Source: Isoetes taiwanensis (lineage: Eukaryota > Streptophyta > Lycopodiopsida > Isoetales > Isoetaceae). From it: 64,000 nucleotides of DNA. Location of the stretch: assembly GCA_021234155.1 (NCBI GenBank), contig JAJEKV010000011.1, positions 21,466,677-21,530,676 on the forward strand, in the 5' to 3' direction. Made by a program: the position numbers and the translations under genes. A model generated the notes under the pieces. It did no database searches, was not told where the DNA came from, and saw nothing but the letters and a program-made list of their open reading frames with translations. Positions 1-10,648 of this stretch are shown here, piece after piece (the stretch's first letter is position 1; each line of letters starts with the position of its first letter).

Positions 1-2466
1 CGGTCCCGCCACCTAATGGGTCCATATACCTATTTATGTATGTATATACATATTCATGGCATATATGCAGCATGAGATTAGGGTTTTATCTCTTTGGAGA
101 AAGGATTGTTGCAGAGCATGAAGGTAGGGAGCAATTCTGGGCAGTTTTGGAGCCCGAAATTTGAAGCATCATATCTCGGCAACCCGAGATCCTTTTCAGG
201 TGATTTTTCTTTTGTTGGAAAGGTCTTTAAGTAAGCTTTCCGGAATGGGTCTGATCAAGCCAAAACTCATCCGTATGCAAAAGTTATGACAGAAATAGTG
301 ATGCTGAGTCAGAATTGACTGCACTATGCCTATTCTTCTGCAGTTTGCCTCTTGGAGCTAGAAGACGATCTTTGGAGGCGCAATCAATTACAAGGGGTCC
401 AGAGGTCTATGTGGAAAGAAATTATCAGGTGGGGTTTTGCTTTTGATCAATTGAGGTGTGCTATGAGCTGCCATGATTAGTTTGCACATGATTTTTGCAT
501 GCAAATATGATAGATTATGAATTTGTTGGAGACTCATAAGGCTAGAGAAGAAAATCAATGATTGGAAACATCCCTGTAAGGCTGATTTTAAGTCAAGAAT
601 GGCTGAATATTACATGAAGAGCACTGATTCAGCATGGAAACTTAAAAAAAAAGGCAGAATTAGATTGGATCCGGCGCCGCAAGAGCTCTCCAACGCCATT
701 TTGTGTTCATGTTATGTTTTTGTCATTTTGGTTTTGTGCTTTATTTTGTTGGTCTTGTATTTGCTGCCTTTCTCAATTTATTTGCATGTCCTAGTATGAA
801 GCTAAGTCCTCATAGATGGAATTGGGTTGCATTCGAGCTTAGCAGCAGAGGAGATCGGAGCATGAAAAGTGGCGAGCGAATAATCATAATAGTAAGAATA
901 TGCATTGTTTGATAATTGTCTAACTATGGTAAAATTCTAAGGTTTGGGATAAAGTATCTTTCTTAGCTCATGGAGATGGGGCTAATGCTGAGAAGTAGTC
1001 TAGCACAGATGTAGAGCGTCAACGATCCCTCGGCATCAAGGATTTCAGCATCAAGTTCGCATGTGGATCTTGAAATAGGAATAAGCGGTCATCTGACATC
1101 AAGGATTATTGAGATTGAGACGGGTCCACATTGGTACAAGGAGAGTCATGTGAAGCTTGGGGGTTACTAAATGTGACTATAGCATGAAGTGACTAGTTAG
1201 TCCGAAAAGCGAACTGTAAGTTTTCAAGTTGTTGCATTGTATTTTTATCAAGAGCATCATAGCTAATGGATTCAAAGTATAAACGTTATGGAACGTTGTA
1301 TTCCTCATGGGAAGATGGTTTCGAGGTAAGTTTTGCATTATAGAAGATGTTAGTATCTTTCCTTGATCGAGAACGTATATAGGTATTGAAGCCACATCAA
1401 TGACGGTCGGGGCTCGTAACTTCCTCCACATGTTTGTATTGTGATCATGATCTTCACCAATGAGTTAGCTACTTCGGCATGGTTAGGTTGTATGGGCAAC
1501 CTCGACAAGGGCTAAGAGTATGATCTAGGCACATGTTTAATAAATATTGTAATGAACTTCACATGTCATGGTCTTTGCATTGCTCTCTTTGTTGTCTTGG
1601 TATTTGATTATGTCTATTGGAACCTCCTGGGTCGGGCTTCTAGGTTGGGTGGCCTAGGTTGCTCGGCATGCTCATGTTCATCTGTGATTCTCTGTGGTTC
1701 TTGTGCTCTGTGACACCGGGCGTTAGTTTCTCTGGCGGGGATTGCTACGTCAGTCAACTCTTGTGAAACCCCATGGTAAGAGGTCCTCGGTGCGGGCGTG
1801 GGGTGAGAGGGTATGCGATATCTGAGGTTCACCCCACCACCTGCTAGGGCTTGGAATGTAAGTCGGCTGGGCAACATCTTCGCTAATGGGGGCTGTATGT
1901 AGGCTGGCTGAGCTACCCATTGTCGGGAGTTTGTTTATGATGGTTTGATACTCCGGTTATGTTCTTTGCTCTTGATGTTCATGATGTTTTCTTTATTGTC
2001 ATAGTCTAGCGTTGCACCATAGGTTCTTGTGTCTTTGAATTGTTATATGTTTGCTATCCAAGATTCCGAGTATTTCCATGCATGCAGAGGCAGCCGGGGA
2101 TCCCCACTTAGTCACGAGGACTAACCCCGGTGAGTGCATGTGCAATTGAAAGAGCAAGGCGATGGCACCAAGTATTTGTTGTGGCTCATGGATGGGCAAG
2201 AAGCTTCTAGGATTGAGTTGCTAACATGGATGCTGTAACCATTGGGAATATGGATTCTTTGGATGTTAATGTTATTTGATTATATTGAGATATCAAGTAT
2301 TTGCTCATTGAGTTTTGAGTGTGCAATTTAGCTGTGCAAGAGGAAGATTCAATTCTTCACCATATTCAATTGTTTGTCATACCAACCTAGAATTAGCGTA
2401 GTATTGACAAGATCCCGAGTTGCCTAGAGGGTCAACTCGGCAGGCTCGTCACAATAACCTACTTCA
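1..2466 (+). other. Non-coding DNA upstream of the gypsy gag ORF
   Basis: I find no convincing coding region here. The block at 140-310 reads like the non-coding leader seen inside plant LTR elements, and a comparable leader follows the related LTR at 62130-62450. The stretch at 1600-2460 does not match the 3' LTR at 7913-9557, so it is not the 5' LTR of that element. Either the 5' LTR lies left of the window behind a leader longer than 2.4 kb, or another repeat is nested here. Short ORFs in this stretch look like chance readings. Confidence 0.45.
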
Positions 2467-4335
2467 GTGGGCAACCCCATTGATGAATGCTCAGGAATAC
2501 GGACCTCCACCACCACCTCCACCTCCGGTATTGACGAGGCTCCACAGCCGGAAGGGGAAGAGAATCAAGGAAATGTCAGGGACAGGAAGAAAAAAAGGAG
2601 AAGCAGAAAGAGCCGAACACCATCCAGCTCTAGTGTATCAGACACCCCTGGCACCCAGACCGGTAGCAGTTACGAGGATGAGTCAGATGCATCACAGGGT
2701 GGGAAAAAGAACAAGAAAGCAAATGATTATCAGAAGAAAGTGGACAGTGCCATGAGTAATGTTTGGAAGACAAGGAAGCTTAGTCAGTTTTCAGGCAAAG
2801 ACAGGTCAGGCATGGAAGCAGAGGCTTGGCTTGATGAGATGGAGGAATTTGGCAATTCCTATGGCATGAAAGACAAGGACATAGGCAAGGTTGCATCAGC
2901 CAATCTGATAGGAGCAGCCAGGATATGGTGGAAAGGGTATGCTAAGTCTAATAAGTTGAGACGAAACAACTGCAGATTCAAGACCTTCAGTAAAGCTTTC
3001 CGCAAACATTACGTGCCGAGATCACACATTAGCAGGCAGATCCAGCAATTCTACAGGCTAGACCAGGGGAATCTATCAGTAGCCAAGTACACAGAGGAAT
3101 TTATGAGGTTAAGACTCAATGTGCCCAGGATCACAGAGAGGCAAGCGGTCGAAGGTTACATTGAAGGGCTCAACAGCAACATCAAAAGGTTAGTTCGAGC
3201 AATTAACCCAAGAACAGTCGGGGAGGCCGAAGACAAGGCCTTAAGTTTGGAAGAAGCCCCAGTAACTCCAGGGCAGAAGCAGTTACCCTTCAAAGGTAAG
3301 ATGGCAGGGCAGTATCAGAATAAGCAAGCAGCAAACACGCCAGCCGGAGGCCAACAACAAGGGAAAGCTCAGGGAAAGAACTTTGGAGACCGCAGGCCAC
3401 AGGATGGATCAGGGGGCAGTTCACTCAAGCGCCTTTTAGACAGCATCCCTAAGGAGAAGAGACAGGAGTGCATTGAAAAGAAGTTGTGCTTTAGGTGCTT
3501 CCAGCCAGGGCACAGAACACACAACTGCCCATTCGTCATGCAGGCAGCGTTGGCAGAACTTACAGATTGGGAATCTCCAATCGAAGGTGATGATGAAGAT
3601 GATGACCAACAGGAAGGCCAAGATTTTATAGAAGGTGAGTGCAAAATCTGCGCAGCTCTTGAGTCAGGTGATGTTGAAAATCAATCTACAGTCATCTCGA
3701 CTGAGGGAATCATAGATAGCAGTCCATACCTCGTCTTGATAGATACAGGTAGCTCTCACAACTTTGCCTCTCCTAGGCTTGCTGCCCTAATGAAGAGCAA
3801 GGTCTTGAAGTCAAAGCCAAGGCCAGTTAGCATGGCAAGTGGTGCCATTCGCCACATCAAGGGTAGGAGGATCACGTTCGACATAGACCTTAGTGGAAAC
3901 AAGTGGCCGATGGGGGCAGAAGTCATGGATATTGGAAAGTATGATCTGATAGTAGGAATGGAGTTCCTCAAGCCAGCTAAAGCGATGATTGACTGCGAGC
4001 GCAACGAGATCTCCATGACGGCGCCGGACGGCAATAGATTCATAGTAAAAGGTAAGAAGGTAGCTTCTCCTATGCAGTGCATTTCTATGAAGCAGCTAAG
4101 AAAGAGTATAGAAAGAAACAAGGTGGATTATATCCTGAGGTTAGAGGCAATTGAACCAAGTAAAGAGAAGGGAAGTGACCTGAATGGGAATCAGTTGCCC
4201 AAGCCAGTAGCAAGGCTAATTAGGGAGTTCAATGATGTATTTCCAGATGAAATCCGTCAGCTACCACCTTATAGGGGTGTAGAATCACATTGGCTCCAGA
4301 TGCTAAGCCTACCAGCAAGGCACCTTACAGAATGA
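2467..4335 (+). pseudogene. gag-pro: Ty3/gypsy gag-protease and start of RT
   Basis: This 622-codon reading frame encodes the capsid and nucleocapsid part of the polyprotein followed by the protease. The N-terminus is Ser/Lys-rich and low-complexity (about residues 1-95). The retrotransposon gag domain follows (about 105-270, with IWWKGY and YTEEFMRLR). A CCHC zinc knuckle lies near residue 342 (CFRCFQPGHRTHNC). An aspartic protease active site lies near residue 425 (LIDTGSSHNFAS), with the later protease motif YDLIVGMEFL. The ORF runs into the start of RT (FNDVFPDE) and is lost by a frameshift at about 4288, where the next frame takes over. I chose the ATG at 2467 because the frame is open from there. 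An overlapping reading at 2420 is only a shadow. Confidence 0.9.
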
Positions 4336-4911
4336 ACACCCCAGAGTTGATAGAGCTCAAGAAGCAGCTGCAGGAATTGCTTGACCTTGGATTTATAAGA
4401 GCAAGTGTGTCTCCCTTTGGGGCACCCATACTCTTCGTCAAGAAGAAAGACGAGAGCCTAAGAATGTGTATAGACTATCGCCAGCTTAACAAGCAGACGA
4501 TAAAGAATAAGTATGCTCTGCCAAGGGCAGATGCTTCAAGGAGTGAAAGTTTTCTCTAAGATTGACTTAAGGTCAGGTTATCACCAAATAAGGATAAGGG
4601 AAGAAGATATCCATAAGACCGCCTTTAGAATGCGGTACGGGCATTTCGAGTTTACAGTAATGCCTTTTGGCTTATCGAGTGCCCCGGTAACCTTCATGCG
4701 TCTCATGAACGACATCTTCAGGGAGTTCTTGGACGAGTTTGTCATTGTATTCGTCGACGACATCTTAGTCTACAGCAAGTCAATTGAAGAGCATTGTCAA
4801 CATTTGAAAAGAGTGTTAGAGAAGTTGAGACGACATCGGTTGTATGGAAAGCTCTTCAAATGCCACTTTGCAACAGGTCGAGTGGAGTATTTGGGGCACG
4901 GTAACAGCTGA
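4290..4911 (+). pseudogene. Ty3/gypsy reverse transcriptase, frameshifted
   Basis: Reverse transcriptase is spread over two frames. Positions 4290-4559 carry the fingers region ([25 protein letters not shown]). A small deletion at about 4530-4550 removes the residues that normally join this to the next block and shifts the frame. Positions 4513-4911 continue with [15 protein letters not shown] and the catalytic box FVDDIL, where the two aspartates are kept and the usual tyrosine is phenylalanine. The thumb region LGHGNS ends in a stop where the frame shifts again near 4890. The family assignment is clear and the copy is non-functional. Confidence 0.92.
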
Positions 4912-5590
4912 AGGGATTTCTACAGATCTGTCAAAGATTGAAGCAATAGTTGATTGGCCAACTCCAAGGAACGTGGCAGAAGTGAGAAGTTTTCTCAGTC
5001 TGGCAGGATACTATAAGAAGTTCGTAAAGGACTTCGCTAGGTGGGCATCCCCCTTATCGGACCTCACCAAGAGCAATAAGATAAAGGATTGGGCAAAGTT
5101 TTGGCTTGAGAATGTCCAAGCCTCCTTTGAAAAGCTCAAAAAGGCTCTAACGACAGCCCCAGTCCTTGTCCTCCCAGATCCGAGCAAAGATAAGCTAGTG
5201 GCCACGGATGCGAGCAAGATAGCAACAGGTGCAGTTTTGATGCAAGAGGGAAGGGTAGTCGCCTACGACTCGAAGAAGATGAGCAACCCTGAGCAACGCT
5301 ACCCGACCCATGATCAGGAGTTATTAGCCATTGTCAGGGCATTAAGGATTTGGAGGTATTATTTGTTGAGGAGGAAGTTTCAGTTAGATACTGATCACCA
5401 GAGCCTTCAATATCTTTTCACCCAACTACTCCTCAACCTAAGGCAAAGGAGGTGGATGGAATTCCTTGAGGAATATGATTTCGACATAGTGTATAAGCCC
5501 GACAAGCTTAATGTTGTTGCAGATGCCCTCTCCAGGAGACCATTCGAGACGCGTCTCCAGGAGACCATTCGAGACGAGAACGCATTGTAA
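4844..5590 (+). pseudogene. Ty3/gypsy RT connection and RNase H
   Basis: This frame continues RT ([28 protein letters not shown]) into RNase H. RNase H marks are [14 protein letters not shown], the central glutamate region [25 protein letters not shown], and the C-terminal [15 protein letters not shown]. At about 5535-5580 a tandem duplication of roughly 25 bp (unit around GGAGACCATTCGAGACG) was inserted just after RNase H. It throws the frame into a stop at 5588-5590 and the integrase frame takes over. The duplication resembles the many short tandem duplications elsewhere in the window. Confidence 0.9.
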
Positions 5591-6550
5591 TGCTATATCA
5601 ACTCTTTCGAGTGGGTATGGCAAGAAAATTGAGGAGACATTGCCATCTGATGATGATTTCAAGGAGGTATGGGCAAGCCTCTCTAAGGAGGCTAGAACAG
5701 ATAAAGAACGGGAGGCCTTCAAACATTATAGGAAGGAAGGCAACCTGTTGTATCATAAAGATAAATTGTGTGTGCCCGAATCGTCAGGAGTAAGGAAGTT
5801 AATTCTTCATGACACACACAACAGCCCAATAGCCGGGCACGCAGGATTTATGAAGACGTATTTCAAGATTCGAAGTAGCTATTCCTGGCCAGGAATGAAG
5901 AAACAGATAGCCAGATATATTCGGGAATGCCAGTTGTGCCAGCAGACTAAGGCAGAGCAGCTTCGGATTCCGGGAGCTTTGGAACCTTTGGCAATGCCAA
6001 ATGCAAAGTGGGAAGTAATAAGCATGGATTTTATTACAGGACTTCCTAGGACTCTTCGAGGCAAAGATGCACTAATGGTGGTCGTAGATAAATTATCTAA
6101 GATGGCACACTTCGTGCCTTGCAAAACTACGGACACAGCCTTAGACACTGCCGTTCTATTCGCAAAGGAGATTTTTAGACTCCACGACATGCCTCGAGAG
6201 ATAATATCAGATAGGGATTCTAAGTTCATGAGTGCATTCTGGCAAGATCTTTTTGCCACGATCCAGACCAAGCTCTCGATGAGCATGGCTTACTATCCTC
6301 AGACGGATGGCCAGACGGAGGACGAACCGCATCATCGAAGATATGCTCAGAAGTTATGTATGGAATAAGCAATCCAAGTGGGATGATTTCATCCAACTTG
6401 GTAGAATTCGCCTACAATAGTACGAAGCAGGAGTCATCGCAGATGTCTCCCTTCATGATCAACTACGGGTACCAATGCCTCACCCCGTATACTTGGCACA
6501 ATCCTGTGTCAAAGGTCGAAGTATCCCAGCAAATGCTAGGAGATATGTAG
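5511..6550 (+). pseudogene. Ty3/gypsy integrase, frameshifted
   Basis: The N-terminal zinc-binding region (H-H-C-C) is visible as GHAGFMKTYFKIR followed by CQLCQQTK. The catalytic core shows the first aspartate in SMDFITGLP, the second in SDRDSKFMS, and the glutamate in YYPQTDGQTE, so the D,D,E triad is present in the DNA. The frame breaks right after the glutamate (about 6330) and resumes at 6356-6550 (LVEFAYNSTKQESSQMSPF). A further stop follows at 6548-6550. Downstream GPFKILE and the SLLKRHDP stretch at 6720-6850 belong to the integrase C-terminal domain. Confidence 0.9.
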
Positions 6551-7058
6551 CAGCTGGTGGAAGAAGTAAGGGGGTACCTTTTAGCAGCAAGAAGTCGGTA
6601 GAAGAGTGTAGCCGACAGGCACAGGACCATAAGGGAGTTCAAGGTGGGTGACAAGGTATGGTTGAAGATCAAGGTGAAGCAAGCTAAGCTTCGTATTGGG
6701 AATTGCAAGAAGCTCGCCCCTAGGTGGGCCGGTCCGTTCAAGATCTTGGAGAGAGTGGGTCTCAAGCCTACAAGTTGGATCTTCCGGCGCACCTCAAAGT
6801 TCACAAGGTCTTCCATGTGAGTTTATTGAAAAGGCACGATCCTAACCCTGATGAGGTTCTGGATACTCCAACTTTGTTGGAAATGACTGAAGAGCAAGTT
6901 GAAATTGTGCCTGAATTGCTTCTTGATAAGTCATTCAAGAAGACTTGCCCGTGGAAGACGCGACATGGGTATTGAAGCAGGATTTGGAGAAACAATACCC
7001 AGAATTCATGAAGGAGTTTGATGGGCGAGTCGTCTCCGAGCTCGTCGACGCCGACTAG
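6551..7058 (+). pseudogene. Integrase C-terminus and chromodomain remnant
   Basis: The 6724-6975 frame contains SAYKLDLP-like and VHKVFHVSLLKRHDP sequence, typical of the gypsy integrase C-terminal domain. It is followed by a region where chromoviruses carry a chromodomain. The chromodomain is recognisable but split: one frame ends near 6975 and another continues with DATWVLKQDLEKQYPEF and ends at a stop about 7056-7058. A chromodomain would place the element among chromoviruses, whose chromodomain directs integration to marked chromatin. The call rests on position and the tail motif, since the central aromatic cage cannot be read cleanly. Confidence 0.65.
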
Positions 7059-7899
7059 CCAGGAGGTTAGCTTAGTATGTTTCTTAGTTAGCCTCAGCTC
7101 TGGCATATGTATTCTAGTTAGTAGAGTGCATGTGCCAGAATCTTGGAATGTGTAAGCGATGATGAGATACGCCTTTAAGGCATTCTCTAGGCCAACACGC
7201 ACCAAGAGGTGCGCATGACCAGTAGGGTCATGCGAGAGAGGAAGTAAGGCATGGTTGGCGATGATGGGACATATGTCGGATGCTCTCTATGCCACGATGC
7301 AGGGCTCGCGCACCTGACCATAGGGGGGTCATGGTGAAGGTCAAAGTGATCATGTGCGATGATGGGATCGTGAGACGTTCCCTAGCTTGAAACCCTTGGG
7401 GCATGAGGCACTGGGAGTACTCAACACCGGATAATCGAGTACAAGGTAGCACTTGATCATGGGCAATGATAGGAGCATCTTAAATGTTCCTTAAGCTCAA
7501 ATCCTTAGGGGCCATGATCGGGTGCAAGGTAGTAACCTTGAGCTGGTAGTTCGGCTCAAAGGAGGTAGGTAAGGGGGGTGGTCCCCTGAAACCACATTTA
7601 TTAATTTAACTAATGTAATGTGCTACTCGTGCAGGGCGAGCATAGGGGAGCACCGACGGGAGCACATTACGTGGAGGCGGGGAAGTATAATTTAGACTTA
7701 GAAATTATGAACCCTAATGTTATGTGCTAATGTTTTGACTTACTATAGCATTACTGTTGTTAAGGCTGTATAATTTTGTATAAGTATAAATATAGCCCAT
7801 ATTATATGTTGATTGAATAATAGAAATTGCATGTATCTTGTTTTTGCAGGAAAGTGTAGTGTAGTTACCTTAGCGTAATGCTGAGGATAGCATTATCCT
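7059..7899 (+). other. 3' internal non-coding region of gypsy element
   Basis: No coding region is visible between the end of pol and the polypurine tract. The stretch contains loosely repeated blocks around 'gcgatgatggga' and 'catgaggcac/catgatcggg' at about 7215-7520. These look like degenerate tandem repeats of 60-120 bp, which are common in the 3' untranslated part of plant gypsy elements. Confidence 0.6.
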
Positions 7900-7912
7900 A
7901 AGGGGGGGAGAA
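7900..7912 (+). promoter_or_regulatory. Polypurine tract
   Basis: AAGGGGGGGAGAA lies immediately before the TGTGACG start of the LTR. This is the expected primer site for plus-strand DNA synthesis and fixes the internal/LTR boundary at 7912/7913. Confidence 0.9.
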
Positions 7913-9557
7913 TGTGACGTTCCAGGGGAATATACGCTATAAATACGTATATTCCTGGACCCGTCACTATACAAGTCTACCCTTGTAGTCTTGTATACCT
8001 TAGGAAGTGGCAATGGGTGCACATCTAAGTTAAATGCTTAACTTAGATAACCTTAGGATAAGGCCCATTTCCACATGGCCTTATCCCATTGGGCAACCGC
8101 CACACGGCCCCCACCCCATTGGTGCCACGTGGCATCCCATGTGGACCCTAACTTATATTAGCACAAACCCTAACCCTAGACCTCTTTTCCTGACCCTAGC
8201 ACCCTGAGACTCATCTACGCACTCGAAACTCTGTTTCGAGCACCGTTTGTTGTGGCATAGGCTAGTGCAGCAGCCCCCGGAGAGTGGATTCGATCTTGGA
8301 GCAAGTGCAGCTTCGATCAATTCGAAGACCATGGAGACACCAGGGTTTGGAGGGAGTGCTTCTGGAGCAGGTATGTGGAGTAGTGCTCTTGGTAGATCAT
8401 CTGGAAGTTAGCACTCCAGATGGGTTAATATTTCGTAGCTAGAGTAGAGCCATCCTAGAACCCTTATTCAATGTCTTAAACCCTAATCAAGGAACCCTAA
8501 CTGTAAGTTAGATGTGTATGATTAGGTTAAAATGTTCTTACTATGATTATCATGATATGATACTATTTGATGTTGGTTGATCATGTTTGCTCCTCTTGTA
8601 TTGGGAAAGGGGGTAGAGACCTAGGGCCATATGTAGCATGCTCCTAGTTTAGATCCCTTAGTTCCTATTAGTTGCGGCCTGTGCATAAGAGCCCGCCGGG
8701 CTATTGGGACTATGATGCGACTCAACACTACACAAGGGGGCTAGAGGCAATACGGATGGGGGATCCCTGCTGAGCGTGGCTACTGGGGATCCCATAGCGG
8801 GCTAGGCCTATGGTCGGTCACTTTGTGTGGGCCGGGCATGGGTCCGACACCTCTTGGAGCAATGGTGTTGCCCTGCCTCTCAAGAGTTGCAAGTGTTGGC
8901 TTGGCTCCTGTTTTGGGGGATTAAGTCGGGTACGAATCGTGTGTCGCCACGATTCTCTAGCCGCCCGTGGAACCTCTAGACTCCGGGAAGGGGAGATGCA
9001 ACCCTTCCTGCCTCGATGGACTGGGGAGATGCAACCTGGAGTAGTCCCGATGGGTGATACCATAGGATTGCGTATCCGGAAGGCTAGAGTCATGCCAGAG
9101 CCCGATCTAGCTCATTCTGCAAAGTATGCACAGGAGGGACGGATGGAGTGGTCAACCCTAGCCATTGTCTATAGTCAGCCCCGCCATTGTTATGACTCGG
9201 TCTGCTCTATCTTGAGGCCTAGCCAGTCAGTCACCTTCCTTATGAGTCGAAGCCATGGGTAGGAGCTCTCATGTTTTATGGCATATGATTATCTTCTTTG
9301 TAGTTGTGGATATCTGGATGTGCTACCCTTCGAGGTAGTATGATGTATTGTTATTGCTAGTTCTGATGTTGTTATGCTTCCGTTGTGATAGGAGCCCATA
9401 GGGGGAAGGGCACGCAAGACACCTTCGTGTCCCCTTCCCGCACTAGAGTCATCTCAGAGTGCGAGATAGACGGAGGGCCCGTGCGGTCGAGGACCGGATG
9501 GGGGATTTCCTGCGGAGTGTACGACCGAGTGCCGTATATTTAGCAGGGAGCGTCACA
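7913..9557 (+). repeat. 3' LTR of gypsy element
   Basis: The LTR is 1645 bp. It starts TGTGACGTTCC and ends GAGCGTCACA, so the terminal TG...CA sits in a short inverted repeat (TGTGACG/CGTCACA). A truncated copy with the same start lies at 9765-10136 and a diverged full-length relative at 60571-62117. The 'accctaaccctag' stretch near 8168 is telomere-like but is shared by the other copy, so it is part of the LTR and not a telomere remnant. An ORF at 8810-9262 is judged spurious. Confidence 0.9.
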
Positions 9558-9764
9558 AGCCCAGTGCATAGGTCCTGGATTACTCAAGAATTGACTCAGA
9601 AAACTGACCGCGTGAGCAATGTCAGGTCTTGTACATATAGCGACTTGAGAAAGTTGTCAATCCGTTGATACCATGCTCGTGGAGACTGCTTGAGGCCATA
9701 TAAAGACTTATGTAACTTGCATACTAAAGTCTCTTGTCCAGGTTGAACATAACCTTCGGGTTGT
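9558..9764 (-). pseudogene. Ty1/copia reverse transcriptase scrap
   Basis: Read on the minus strand, this 207-bp piece encodes PEGYVQPGQETLVCKLHKSL then YGLKQSPRAWYQRIDNF, the conserved copia RT block. After an abrupt junction near 9636 another frame gives RPDIAHAVSFLSQFLSN, a copia motif normally more than 100 residues further on. An internal deletion therefore joined the two blocks and removed the catalytic YVDD region. The scrap sits between two LTRs of the gypsy family: the 3' LTR ends at 9557 and a truncated LTR starts at 9765, so the gypsy elements inserted into copia DNA. Confidence 0.88.
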
Positions 9765-10136
9765 TGTGACGTTCCAGGGAAATATACGCCATAAATACGT
9801 ATATTTCCAGGACCGTCACTATACAAGTCTATCTTCATAGCCTTGTATACCATAGATTGTGGCACTTGGGGGGCATGACTAAGTTATTCATATAACTTAG
9901 CTAACCTTAGGTTAAGACCATTTCCACGTGGCCTTAACCTATTGGGCACCCGCCACACGGACTTACCCTATTGGAGCCACATGGCATAACATGTGAACCC
10001 TAACCTATAAAGGCCTAAACCCTAACCCTAGGCCTCTTTTCTGGCTCCAACAGTCTGGGAACCTTCTTCGCGCTCGAAACTCCGTTTCGAGAACCGTCTG
10101 CTGTGGCACAGCATAGCGTGGCAGCCCCCAGAGCGT
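9765..10136 (+). repeat. Truncated LTR of the same gypsy family
   Basis: This stretch matches the first ~370 bp of the LTR at 7913 (same TGTGACGTTCC start, same 'cgtatattt' block, same 'cgaaactccgtttcgag' block). It stops matching at about 10136, where the DNA of the ParB-methyltransferase locus begins. The remaining ~1.27 kb of the LTR is not found on the far side of that locus (16060-16200), so simple insertion into the LTR is not supported. Confidence 0.85.
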
Positions 10137-10648
10137 GAGCATATCAGCAGGAGTAAGCACGATTTAATTAATTAGAGAATTTCGGAATTCTCGTTTAGCA
10201 TGAAATAGGTTCTTGGTTGTCTATAAAACACCGTAAATGGTTGCAGCAGAGTAAAAGTTGACGTTTTTTCCGCTGTTTTTTGGTCACAACCAGCGATGTA
10301 TCCGACTTTGACATGTATAAGGCTATCCCAAGCTCCTTTGTGAGTAAGAGCGGTCCACAAGAAAGAGTGAAAATACTCAGCAGGATCGCCACGGCGAAGA
10401 TTTGAAGCTGCCTAACTAGCCCATGGATGTAATATCACAATTCCGTTAAGCTCTACACATGGATAAAAAGAAATGAAATTGATAATGAGGATCGCGATGG
10501 CGAACATTCTGAGCTGTCGTGTCAAGGAAAGTTTAGACAAAAAATAAAACTGAAATAGTAAGAAAACTCAAAGATTGGAAAACTTCAAAGCATTGTAATT
10601 TTTATTCCTCAAACATTTTCAATGTACATTACTTTGCCATAGGGGCAG
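10137..10648. other. 3' flank of ParB-methyltransferase locus with two GC motifs
   Basis: This non-coding stretch holds two degenerate copies of the motif arrayed in intron 1 of the neighbouring gene: 'caggatcgccacggcgaag' at about 10382 and 'gaggatcgcgatggcgaac' at about 10484. Each is followed by a GAGCTG-like or AAGCTG end resembling the intron units. A perfect 'gaatttcggaattc'-type palindrome lies at about 10175-10190. No polyadenylation signal or gene was identified with confidence. Confidence 0.5.

Larger units (their letters stand above)
2467..9557 (+). mobile_element. Ty3/gypsy chromovirus, degraded, 5' LTR not in window
   Basis: Domains follow the Ty3/gypsy order: gag with a CCHC knuckle, aspartic protease, reverse transcriptase, RNase H, integrase, then a chromodomain-like C-terminus. 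A purine tract at 7900-7912 and a 1645-bp LTR at 7913-9557 follow. Integrase after RNase H separates it from Ty1/copia. The pol frame is broken at about 4288, 4530-4550, 4890, 5540-5590, 6330 and 6555-6720, so this copy cannot be autonomous. The 3' boundary is sharp: the LTR ends in GTCACA and the next base begins a copia remnant, which identifies the insertion site. Without the 5' LTR I cannot confirm a target-site duplication or date the insertion. Confidence 0.93.

Noticed and set aside
1614-1877. Minus-strand 87-codon ORF left of gypsy
   Set aside because: Proline/arginine-rich chance frame with no similarity to retroelement or plant proteins.
8168-8182. Telomere-like accctaaccctag in the LTR
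   Set aside because: Present at the same place in the second LTR copy (about 10020), so it is part of the LTR sequence.
8810-9262. 150-codon ORF in the 3' LTR
   Set aside because: Inside the LTR, no protein similarity, and not conserved in the related LTR at 60571.
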